Below, in pieces: positions 11,901 to 23,900 of a stretch of 64,000 nucleotides of DNA. Numbering within the stretch: the first letter of the stretch is position 1; each line of letters begins with the position of its first letter. Source of the stretch: Eublepharis macularius (Eukaryota; Chordata; Lepidosauria; Squamata; Eublepharidae); the NCBI RefSeq assembly GCF_028583425.1, contig NC_072801.1, positions 10,312,001 through 10,376,000 of the forward strand, given 5' to 3'. Under the pieces are notes generated by a model. It made no database searches, was not told where the DNA came from, and was given only the letters and a program-made list of their open reading frames with translations. A program made the position numbers and the translations under genes.

Positions 11901-14900
11901 GACGGATATGTGAGCCGCACTTTCTCAATGAGGAAATTAATCATCTAAACCACGCACTTCAGGCAAATGGCTACTCCAGAAATGAAATCCGAAGAGCAAT
12001 CAAACCCAGGATGAATCAAGCAACCAAGGAAAAACAGTCTCCTACAGGAAAAGTGTTTTTGCCATATATCAAAGGAATTACTGATCAGATGGGAAAGCTT
12101 ATGAAAAAGCATAACCTTCAAGCAGTATTCAGACCTACCCAAAAAATACAACAGATGCTACGATCAGCAAAAGACAGTAGAGACCCCCTCACCTCTGCAG
12201 GAGTATACCGTATACCCTGCAGCTGTGGACAAGTTTACATCGGGACCACAAAGCGTAGCATCCAGACAAGAATAAAAGAACATGAAAGACACTGCAGACT
12301 TGGACAACCTGAAAAATCAGCAGTGGCTGAACATAGCCTAACTCAAACAGGGCACAGTATCTTATTCCAGGACACCAAAATACTGGACAACACTTCCAAC
12401 TACTTTGTCAGACTGCACAGGGAAGCCATTGAAATTCACAAGCATAAGCAAAACTTCAACAGGAAAGAAGAAACCTTAAGAATGAACAGAGCATGGGCTC
12501 CAGTTCTGAAAAACACCAGGCTAACAAAACATTCTATCCCCGACAATAGCCCTGCAGAGAAGATTAGCATATCAAGCACCAATCCATATGCAAAAGAACC
12601 TCCTCAGGTTACAGTGAAGCCTCCTGCCATTAGCATTCCACACCCTGGGAAACTCTTACAGGATGACTCAGCTCAACCCCACCCCTCCTGAGTAGATACA
12701 AATGACCTGCCAACATCTTTTCCACACTGTGACACTGAGAGATCTCTGTCTTTTGGTGCTACACCTCTGAAGATGCCAGCCACAGCTGCTGGCGAAACGT
12801 CAGGAACTACAATGCCAAGACCACGGCAATACAGCCCGGAAAACCCCCAACAACCATCGAGCAATGGATTATCTAGATGCACACAGCTCAGTTTATTTAT
12901 TTGCATTATATACCCCACCTTTCTCTCTGAGACTCCAGATGGATTTCATACATTAAATAATGTGATCAGACAGCATAAGACAGCCAGTATATAATGCAAT
13001 GGATGACAGAATTAGAAAATGGTAGAAGCAAAAGACTATCTATGGTGTACACCATCAGCAGTGCAGGAAGTGGATCACAGACCTAGGAAGATAAAATACA
13101 ATTCATTTGGGGATGCTCCTGTCACTGTTGGGCAAGTATGCAAACCCAGTTGGCTCCTTCCCTTGCATCCAGTCTCACTCCCTTGACAATCGACAACCAG
13201 AGTTTGCCTTCCTGTTTGCATCAGTCCACTCTTGAGCCTTGGTCTGGTGTCCTTCCTGCAGAAGGGAAATGGGCTTAAAAATTCTGGCTAGAGCTGCTGC
13301 ATTTGTGGTGACATCGGTAGCTGCTTGTTTGAGGGCAGAAGCTGGAGAATATATGGGGGCCCATGAGAAACTGTGCAGTTGAACGTCCTTTGTGAGCGGG
13401 GGGGGGGGGGCGGGTGCAGATGGATGTATTCTCTGGGAAATGGGAGAGCCGGTGTTGTGGTTCCCATGCTTGGCTTGATCTCGTGTATTCCTTTGCAGGT
13501 CCTTGGCTGTTGGCAGCAAATCAGGTTACAAGTTCTTCTCTCTTTCTTCTGTGGATAAACTGGAGCAGATTTATGAATGCAGTAAGTTTTTGTTTCCATT
13601 TCCCCTCTTTTTAAAAAAACAGGAAAAGTCATATGGCAAATAATTCGGGGCAGGAGCCAATCTGAGCCTCCACTGTGTAGATCCGGAGGCATTCACCATC
13701 CTCCTGGGTCCTGACACTCTCAATAGACCCGAACGGATGGCTATGTGGCCTGTTTCCAGATGGGTCAGACTCAAACCTCTTGGAAGGTTGTGTTTGCGTG
13801 CAATAGATATTGCCTTACCCTTTTCAGGGCTGCTGTAGCATAGTGGTTAAGTGGTTGGGTTGCAAATCAGCACTCTGCTGGTTCAAATCCAGTTACTGCC
13901 CTGAGTTCAGCGGGTGGCCTTGGGTAAGCCACTCCTCTAGGCCCAGCTCCCCAGCTGTATTGTGGGAATAATAATAACACTGGCTTTGTTCACAGTTCTG
14001 AGTGGGGCAGTAATCTGTTTAGAAGAGTGGCATATAAGCAGTTGTTGTTGTTGTTGTTGTTGTTACCCTGTCCAACTGGAAGTGATGTAGCTCTCCTGAG
14101 TTGAGAGTTTGGTTCTCCAGTGTTGTGGGGGGTGTCTTCCCTCCAGTTGCTCTGGTGAAATTATCACTTTCCACCCCATTATCACTTTCCACCCCATTGT
14201 GACATCTGATTCAACCTCCGCTGCTTTCCGCAATATTGCCACTCAGTAGTTGTAGATCTTCATGCTTGAGGGCTCTGTACTTCAGAAGTGCATTTACTGC
14301 AAGAGCACTGGTTGTTGGCACCATTGTTTGTGTGCACTGCATCTGAGGTGCTGAGCGTAGCCTGATGCTGTCACTTATGCATGGCACAGTTGAGGTTAAG
14401 AGGCTAGAGTTTTCCCCCTGGTGGACAGGGAAGTGGAGATCAGAAAATGATTGCTCTCCCCACCCAATTGTCGGGTTTAGTGCAAGAAGATCTCCCCCCC
14501 CCCCCAGGATTCAGCTGCTGCCAGACAGAGGAGTGTTCCCCCACCTGGCCCGATCAGGGCCGTTTTGCCCCCAATCCAGGCCAAAACAGGCCCCAAATGG
14601 CTCAAAATGGCCATTTTGGGCAAGTTTTGGCCTGGATCAGGCCCAGCAATGGCCATTTGGGTCCTGTCTCAGTCCGGATCGTGGCCGAAATGGCTGGAAC
14701 CATATTGGTGCCAGGTGGGGGAGGCTTCTGACACCCAGCACTGACCCGATCTGGGCTGTTTCAGATGGAATGGCCATTTTTGACCCATTTCGGCCAGGAT
14801 CGGGGCCAAAACGGCTGGGACTGGGTCGGTGCCAGGCGGGGGAGGCTGTTTCAGCCCCGATCTCCCTATCCAGGCCGAAATGGGTCCATAATGGCCGAAA

Positions 14901-17900
14901 ATGGCCATTTTAGGCCTGTTGCAGCCCAGATCGGGTTGGTGCTGGGTGCCCGGCACCGACCTGATCCCAGCCGTTTTGGCCCCAATCGAGTCCTAAACTG
15001 CCCAAAATGTTTTAAAGTCAGGTGGGCGGGGCCACCTGACGTGAGGGAACTACCGGAATGGTGTTCCGGTTCATTCCCCCTCAAAATGAGCCCTGTTTAC
15101 AGTAATGATTTTGGCCCTGGAAGTTGAAGTCTCTGACTAAAATCCATCTGATGGCCCAAGCTCTTAGTAGCTTTTTCTTTACACATTTAAAGCCTCTGCC
15201 AGGAATAAGCCTGCCCCCCATCCCCTCGAGTTCAGTTGTCTTCATGCTCTTAGCAGTTTTGTTCTTCCAGCTGTAATATAGGAAGTCAGTTTACAGTCAG
15301 CGGTCCTGCGAAACGCCCATCTACTGGGAAGAGCAGAGCTGTTAATGGAGCCTTAGTGGAGCACCTCCTCTGGCTCTGGCTCACATGTCTGTCACTTGCA
15401 TGAAGCAGTTGTGTGGCCCTACGTAGAGGGGAGGCCTACAGGGGCTGAATACCCTGAGCACACTTACTTGGGAGCCAGTCTCCCTTTGGTTTCCTGGTGG
15501 TGTGGTTCTCTGGTGTGCAGGTGTCCAGCGTTTGGCCTCCTGTAGTTCACAATTTTCCTTCTTTCCACTTCAGCTCAATTACTAACGAACTCCTGAGCAT
15601 GCTGTGGAAAAATCTGGTAAACTTATAGGGTAGGAAACAGAGAACAGCCCCCTTGCATGAACGTAAGTCCACCTAGTCCGGCCTCCTGTCTCACACAGTG
15701 GCCAGCCAAGTATTCTGAAGGGCCACCAATAAGGCATAGAGACCTTCCCTAGATGTTGCCTCCTGGCGCATTCCCCAATAGTGTTTCAGTAACATACTGC
15801 AGATTTCTGGGGAAGATAGAGCTGTCTTTTAGGAGGCAAATCCACCATTAATGATTTTCACATTGAGGATTTCCTTATAAGCTTCTAAGGAACCCGAGGG
15901 TTCCTTGAAGCATGGTTGCACAGTCTTGTGGCAGGTCGATATGTGCCCAACCCTACACTGACTGAATCTTAGCAATCCTGCCCTGTGGACTTGAGGTGCT
16001 GAGATGTAGGATGCAATATGAGCTGCCTTTTGTGTTTCATGCTGTATTTATATGATTGCTACCGATATTAATTGTTTTTATGTATTTATGCTGTTAACCT
16101 GCTCTGAGCCCACTTGCAGGGAAAGTGGACTATAAATAAAATAAAATAGATAGGTAGGTCAGACCATGATGGTACTTGCATTGTGTCTTGTGTATGTTTT
16201 TGGTGACGCTGGAGGGGCTGGAAGAGAAGTGGTATTGCTGTCTGTTTGCAGCCAGACGAACGACATATAATTCTGCTTTGCTGTGTGAACTCTCTGCATG
16301 ATGACAGCCTGTGGTTCTTCCTTCATTTTCCCTCCCTTCTAACCCCTCTACAGCTGACACAGAAGATGTGTGCATTGTGGAGAGGCTGTTTTCCAGTAGC
16401 TTGGTGGCCATAGTGAGTCTCAAGGCCCCCCGCAAACTGAAAGTCTGCCACTTCAAGAAGGGGACGGAGATTTGCAACTACAGCTATTCCAACACCATTC
16501 TGGCTGTCAAGCTGAATAGGCAGGTGAGTGAAGAGGGGTGGGAATACTTCTTAAATACAAAACAATATGAACTGTAAGGCCTCGTTTTCCTCTCCCCCAA
16601 CATATTGCTTTTTCACATCATTAATGAAATAATGTCCTTGACTTAATAGCCACACTTAATATTATATTTATTTGTATTTTTCCCAATTTGGTGTATTTTC
16701 TTCCCCAAGACTAGTTACTGGACACTTCTCCTCCATGGAGTGATCCGTTTTTGTCTCTCTTCTTGAGACCTGAACTGTCATGACAATTTTTTAACAAGGC
16801 CTCAGGCTTTCTGAATCTGATCATACTTGGATGAGGATTCTGGCTTCTTCTGTTCACGAGTAACGGATTCTGTATTCTGACAGCAGTGTTGTATAATGGT
16901 TAGAGAGTCAGACTAGGATATGGGAGACCCTGGTTCGAATCCCCACTCTGCTGTGGAAGCTCCCTGGGTGACCTTGGGCCCCTCACGTGCTCTCAGTCTA
17001 AAAAGCCTGTGGGGATAAAATGGAAACGAAGGGAAGTATGTGAGCCATGTTGGGTCTCCACTGGAGAGAAAGGTGAGGTATAAATGAAGTCAGTTTTTTA
17101 AAAAGTGTTACCATTTCATAACACTGTGCCACGTCTCCGTCGTATCTGTATCCAGCCAGCACGGTCCCTGGGTCCAAATATAATATGCAGTCAGTGAGGT
17201 TCTTAACATTAATGTGAGTTGCATCCCAAAACTCGAGCATTTCAAAACGTGTCTCACCAAACATGCAGGTACACGCCTGCTTCAGAGTGTCCTTATCTTG
17301 GAATTAAATGCCTCAAACTGAGGAATGTAGAAAAGTTCACAGTAATGCCAAAGCTCCCATTAGTGCTTATTTTACCAAGTGTGAATGGACCTTGGTTGTT
17401 GTGAGTTTTCCGGGCTGTATTGCCGTGCTCTTGGCATTGTAGTTCCAGACGTTTCGCCAGCAGCTGTGGCTGCTGGCAAAACGTCAGGAACTACAATGCC
17501 AAGAGCACGGCAATACAGCCCGGAAAACATAAGAACATAAGAACATAAGCAAAGCCATGTTGGATCAGGCCAGTGGCCCATCCAGTCCAACATTCTGTCA
17601 CACACAGTGGCTAGAAATCCATTGCCTTCTAAAGGACTGTCAGTGAGGCCAGGACACCAGAAGCCCTCCCACTGCCTTCCTTCCAGCACCAAGACAACAG
17701 AGCACCACCTCCCCACAAAGAGAATACCATCTATCTCCTGTGGCTAATAGCCACTGATGGACCTCTGCTCCATATATTTGTCCAGTCCCCTCTTGAAGCT
17801 GGCAATGCTTGTAGCTGCCACCACCTCCTGTGGCAACGAATTCCATGTGTTTATCACCCTTTGTGTAAAGTAGTATTTTCTTCTATCTGTTCTAACCCGA

Positions 17901-20900
17901 CTGCTCAATAATTTCATAGAGTGCCCACGAGTTCTTGTATTGTGAGAAAGGGAGAAAAACACATCTTTCTCTACCTTCTCTAACCCGTGCATTATCTTGT
18001 AAACCTCTATCATGTCTCCCCTCAGTCGTCTTTTCTCCAGGCTAAAGAGCCCCAAGCGCCTCAATCTTTCCTCATAGGGAAAGTGTTCCAACCCTTTAAT
18101 CATTTTAGTTGCCCTTCTCTGTACTTTTTCCAGTGCTATGATATCTTTTTTAAGGTGTGGCGACCAGAACTGTACACAGTACTCCAAATGAGGCCTCACC
18201 ATCGATTTATACAGAGGCATTATGATACCGGCTGATTTGTTTTCAATCCCTTTCCTAATAACCCCTAGCATAGCATTAGCTTTTTTTATGGCAGTCGCAC
18301 ACTGTGCTGACGTTTTTAGTGAGTTATCTATCATGACTCCAAGATCTCTCTCTTGGTCAGTCTCCGCCAGTTCAGACCCCATCAACTTGTATTTATATTT
18401 TGGATTTTTGGTTCCAATGTGCATTACTTTGCACTTGGCTACATTGAACCTCATTTGCCACATGGATGCCCACTCTTCTAGCCTCGACAGATCCCTTTGG
18501 AGTGCCTCACAATCCTCTCTGGCTTTCACCACCCTGAACAATTTCGTGTCATCAGCAAATTTAGCCACTTCACTGCTTAATCCCAATTCCAAATCATTAA
18601 TAAACAAGTTAAAAAGCATTGGACCCAATACCGACCCCTGTGGCACCCCACTGCTCACCACCCTCCACTGTGAGAAGTGCCCGTTTATACTCACTCTCTG
18701 TTTCCTATTAATTAGCCAGTTTTCGATCCACAAGAGGACTTGGCCCTTTATCCCATAGCTACTGAGCTTACTTAGGAGCCTTTGATGAGGAACTTTGTCA
18801 AAAGCTTTCTGGAAGTCAAGATAAACAATATCTATCGGGTCTCCCTTGTCCACTTGTTTGTTCACTCCCTCAAAGAACTCTAACAGATTGGTGAGACAAG
18901 ATCTTCCCTTACAGAACCCATGCTGAGTTTTCCTCATCAGCTTTTGGTCATCAATGTGCCCACTTAATTTTATTTTTGATAATAGTTTCCACCAACTTAC
19001 CCGGTATTGACGTCAGGCTGACTGGCCTGTAATTTCCCGGATCTCCCCTGGAACCTTTTTTAAAGATGGGGACAACATTAGCTACCTTCCAGTCCTCAGG
19101 AACAGATGCAGAGTTTAATGACAGATTACATATTTTTGTGAGGAGATCTACAAGTTCACACTTGAGTTCTTTCAGAACTCTTGGATGTATGCCATCTGGG
19201 CCCGGTGATTTATCAGTTTTTAAATTATCTAGCAGTCGCATAACCTCCTCTCTCGTCACCTCAATGTGACTCAGGTCTTTCAAAACCCCTCCCAAAGTCA
19301 GTGCTTCCGGAGTGGGCATGCACTTCTTATCTTCCACAGTGAAGACAGAAGCAAAGAACGCATTCAGCTTCTCGGCCATTTCCCTATCACCCTTTAGTAA
19401 TCCTTTTACGCCTTGGTCATCCAAGGGCCCCACTGCCTCCCTAGCTGGTTTCCTACTTCTAATATATTTAAAGAATTGTTTATTGTTTTTCTTTATGTTC
19501 TTTGCAATATGCTCCTCATATTCCCTTTTTGCCTGTCTGATCACAGACTTGCACTTTTTTTGCCACAGCTTATGCTCCTTTTATCAACCTCACTCCGACT
19601 AGTTTTCCACTGCCTAAAAGAATCCTTTTTACCTTTTACAGCTTCTATTACATTGCTTGTTAACCATGCTGGCCTTTTCCTAAACCTATTTGTGCCTTTC
19701 CTAACCAGCGGTATATATTTAATTTGAGCTTCCAGGATTGTAGTTTTAAATAGTCTCCAAGATTCCCCAAGTGTTTTGACCTTTTTTACTTTCCCTTTCA
19801 GTTTCTTCTTCACGTACCCCCTCATCTCAGAAAAGTTACCCCTTTTGAAGTTAAACTTGGCTGTATTGGTCTTATTTGGCAATTTCCTATTTATACATAT
19901 GTTGTACTCAATAACATTATGGTCACTGTTCCCAAGTGGTGCAATCACATTTACATCTCTCACCAGGTCTTCAGCATTACTGAGGACCAAATCCAGGATC
20001 ACCTCTCCCCTAGTAGGTTCTGTAACCATCTGTTCCATAGCACAGTCATTGAGACAGTCTAGAAACTCACTTTCTCTCCCCCGATTCGAACACCCATTGG
20101 CCCAGTCAATGTGTGGGTAGTTAAAATCACCCATTACAACACAGTTTTTTTGTTTAGCAGCCATCTTTAATCCTGTCATCATTTTATAATCCTCCTCTAT
20201 TTTCTGATCTGGAGGGCGATAACAAACTCCCACAGTTAAGTTTCCATTTGGGCCCGTAATTTCAACCCATAGCATTTCCGGAAGCGAATCTAATTCAGTT
20301 ACCTTCTCAATCTTACTGGAATGTATACCTTCTCTGACATATAGAGCCACCCCACCACCAACCCTTCCCTCCCTATCCTTCCGATATAATTTATATCCAG
20401 GAATCACCGTGTTCCACTGATTTTCCTCATCCCACCAAGTTTCTGATATGCCCACAATGTCTATGGATTCGCCCAACACTAAACATTCCAGCTCCCCAAT
20501 TTTACCTCGGACACTTCTAGCATTTGTATATAAACACCTGTAACTTCCCCGGCACACTTTGCCTCGAGATGTAGTTAGGTCATCTGCACTGTTTGTCTCC
20601 ATCTCAGTTGACAACTCTAATCTATCTCCCTGTAGAAGTGTTATACCTAGCCCTTCATCTCTCTGAGATGAACCATCCTGAACCAGAGACACTTTATCTC
20701 TTGTCGGCTTTCCCCTAGCATTTAGTTTAAAAACTGCTCTGCCACCTTTTTGATTTTAAGTGCCAGCAGCCCACAAAACCCACAACAACCATCGTTCTCC
20801 GGCTGTGAAAGCCTTCGACAATACAGTGAATGGACCTGTTGGGGGATTTAAGGATATCCCACTTTTTTAATTGGGTGAGCACAGCCTTTTCATAGAATCA

Positions 20901-23900
20901 TAGAATCGGAAGGTACCTCCAGGGTCATCTAGTCCAGCCCCCTGCACAGTGCAGGAACTTCACAACTACACCCCCCTCCCACACTCCCAGGGACCGCCTG
21001 CTCCATCCCCAGAAGATGGCAAAAAACCTCCAAGATCCCTGGCTAAACTGGCATGCAGAAATTGCTTCCTGATTCCAAAGGAGCGAACAGCATTACCCTG
21101 AGCGTGTAAGAAAGGGCCCCGAGAACTAAGCACTGATGTAACCCTTCCTGCCCTCCCTCTCAGGATCTGCCTGGGTTCACAATGCTTTGGAAAGCATTTA
21201 ACACTTCATCAAGCCGGTTAATTAGTTCCAAGAAATTTAACTCTTTATTTCCCTCTTCCTTTCTTGCTTTTTTCCGTCCAGAGATTGATAGTATGCTTAG
21301 AAGAGTCTCTGTACATACACAACATACGGGACATGAAGGTGCTGCATACAATCAGGGAGACACCACCAAACCCTGCAGGTAAGGGCAGGCCTTCCTTCTG
21401 AACAATTCCAGCCGCGCATGAGATTACAGAGCACATTTCCCACTTAATTTTTGACAAAGTAACAATTACCCTGTTATGATTAGAATCACATCAGTCAATC
21501 ATTACGGTCAGAAACCAGCAGAGTAAATCACGTCAGGATTACTGAACACATGAAGCTGCCTTATAGTGAGTCAGATTCTTGGTCTGTCAAGGTCAGTATT
21601 GTCTATACAGACTGGCAGCATCTCTCCAGCGTCTCAGACAGAGGGGCTTTCACATCACCTGTAGCCTCGTCCTTTAAACTGGAGATGCCAGGGATTGAAC
21701 CTGGGACCTGACCTACCACCGAGCCACTGGATTAATAAAAAATTTGGTTTTCATCTGGGGCAAAGAATCACCTAGCTATCAAGTTTTTAAAAAACACTAT
21801 CACTTTGCTCTTCCAGTTTAAGACTTTTCGAGAGCTTCTCTTTCTTAAAAGAATTGCTTCATTTTGAGCTTTTTTTGCACACGCACTAACTTGTCACAGA
21901 TCAAGGCACAGATCAAAAGAAAGTCCTATTAAAGACAATTGGGAGCCATTCCTGTGGTTGTCACAGCAAGTGTTTTGCTTGTAGTGATATAGTTTGTGTT
22001 ATGTTTTATGTTCCTATCCCGCTTTTCTTCCAATGCTGTCTTCCTGCTCATTCCAAAAATACCAAGGGCAACCCCGGCACAAGGAAATCGAAAACAACAG
22101 ACCAGGGCTCAAAACAATCAAAAACCAAAGTATAATCCAATTTCATATATTACAAAGTGCAGAAGTGAGCGTTTAGTATAAGTTGAGGTCCGTGAGCTGT
22201 TCAGACAGAAAAACTTTGGAGTAGAGCATAATAAAGAGTCAAAATAATATGTTCAGTCCGAACTGTTTTACGCCCTGGAGGAAGTGAGGAGTTAATGAAA
22301 CGGGTTAATGTTATTTGCCTGCAAACCCCCGTCGGCGTTGTTTTCCACATGTTTTTGACTTCATGGACTGTTAATGAATAATATTTGGCACAAGCCCCCA
22401 CCTGCCGATTCTCTCTGTTAATTTTGGCATTCACACTTTAATTGGTGGATTTGTTTCGGACAGTGAAGATTTGTAATCTCCTTGTATTTGCTAATGATTG
22501 GACTCTGTATTTATGCACTTTTGAACGATATTGTATAATCTATTATGTACGTATGCATGTATATATAGCACTTCTGCACTTTGTAATATATGAAATTGGA
22601 TTATACTTTGGTTTTTGATTGTTTTGAGCCCTGGTCTGTTGTTTTCGTCTTCCTGCTCATGGCAGGCTTTTTTGTTTGTGAAAGGGGGTTCATGTGAGGC
22701 ATTTTTTTCCTATACCCTTTTCCCCTGCAGCACCCTCCTTGACCCTCATCATGTTACTGAGGGCTAAACTACACAAGATGAATTACACGAGGATTGTCAA
22801 GTGAAGGGAGACGCAGTGTTAGCTGGGAAGTGTAGTTTGAATTTCACCTCTCTCTACAGAGCCAGCAAAGATCGCTTCTCAGAGGGTTTATTAAATTTCC
22901 TCTTTGCCTCCCAGAAGGATCTGTCAATTATTAACAAACCCTCTGAGGAGCGATCTTTGCTGGCTCTGTAGAGAGAGGTGAAATTCAAACTACACTTCCC
23001 AGCTATCATTGCGTCTCCCTTCACTCGAGTGTCCTTGTGTAATGCATCTCGTGTGGTTTAGCTCTGAGGGTCAACTGACACAGAAGGCATGTAGAAGATT
23101 GCAGTCAGAAAGGGGCGGGTGGGGGAGTTAGCATGAGCCAAGCCACAGAGTTTCCAGAAGTGAACTCCACTTAGTCTGTGACAGAAACAAAGACATTTTT
23201 GCTTCAGAAATATGGCTTGCATCATCACACGCATCTGCAGTTTCTCCACCGTAATCTTTAAAGAAAAATCCCTAGGCTGCTGCTGCTCTTACTCACCTCA
23301 ATTCCTGTTGTCATTGGCTGAGAAGCGTCAGTGTCAGTGTTGCCTTTTCTCAGAGAGAGGGAAGCATTCCAGGCTCTTCGTTATGGCCCTCATGGCGAGC
23401 CACTCTTCCTTTCTCATGCTCCGAAGCATGTCATGGCCGGTGATGCTTTCCCTTCTTTCCTAGGCTTGTGTGCATTGTCAATAAACAATGACAACTGTTA
23501 TCTGGCCTACCCAGGGAGTGCGAGCATTGGAGAAGTGCAAGTCTTTGACACCATTAATCTGGTAAGCTTCCTTAGGAACTTGGTTTCTGCAAGCGACTCA
23601 GCTGCACTCATGGACCCAGCCTCGACCCACAAGCTGGCCGACTGGGCTGGGCTGATCTCTGCATTCTTGGTCACTTTTTTTTTTCTTTCTTCTCAGAGAG
23701 CCGCTAACATGATCCCTGCCCACGACAGTCCTTTGGCAGCCTTAGCATTTGACGCAAGTGGCACCAAGCTGGCCACGGCATCCGAAAAGGTACAGTTCCA
23801 ATTCAGTCAGGGCTGCATGGAGCACAGCGAAAGCTGTACTGTAGTTTATGGGACAGTATGGAAACGTTCAGAGAGTTCAGAAAGGAGCTCCTGGCTGGCT

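Larger units (their letters stand above)
10978..12863 (+). mobile_element. Penelope-like element, 5'-truncated
   Basis: An EN-containing PLE with reverse transcriptase frame, GIY-YIG endonuclease frame and terminal sequence carrying a hammerhead-like motif. The 5' end starts inside the RT region. A 7-bp direct repeat (ATGGATT at 10971-10977 and 12864-12870) may be the target-site duplication. It lies in WIPI2 intron 1 in the same orientation as the gene. The terminal sequence matches the element at 17393-20825, which ends in an extra tail that this copy lacks. Confidence 0.85.
17529..20766 (-). mobile_element. CR1 LINE, about 3.2 kb
   Basis: A minus-strand CR1 with most of ORF2. The 3' end is at the left, in copies of an AAGAACAT-type octamer; the 5' end is truncated at the right. 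Possible 13-bp target-site duplication CAGCCC..AAAAC at 17516-17528 and 20767-20779, with two mismatches. The host DNA here is the PLE terminus, so CR1 arrived later. Confidence 0.9.
17393..20825 (+). mobile_element. Penelope-type foldback insertion carrying a nested CR1
   Basis: Flanked by the 12-bp direct repeat GTGAATGGACCT (17381-17392 and 20826-20837). From the left: an inverted copy of the PLE terminal sequence directly against the target repeat, then the same sequence in + orientation from about 17470 to 17528, interrupted by CR1 (17529-20766), then the rest of the terminus (20767-20792) and a unique tail of about 33 nt. The terminal sequence matches the PLE end at 12790-12855. It lies in WIPI2 intron 3. 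Confidence 0.82.
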
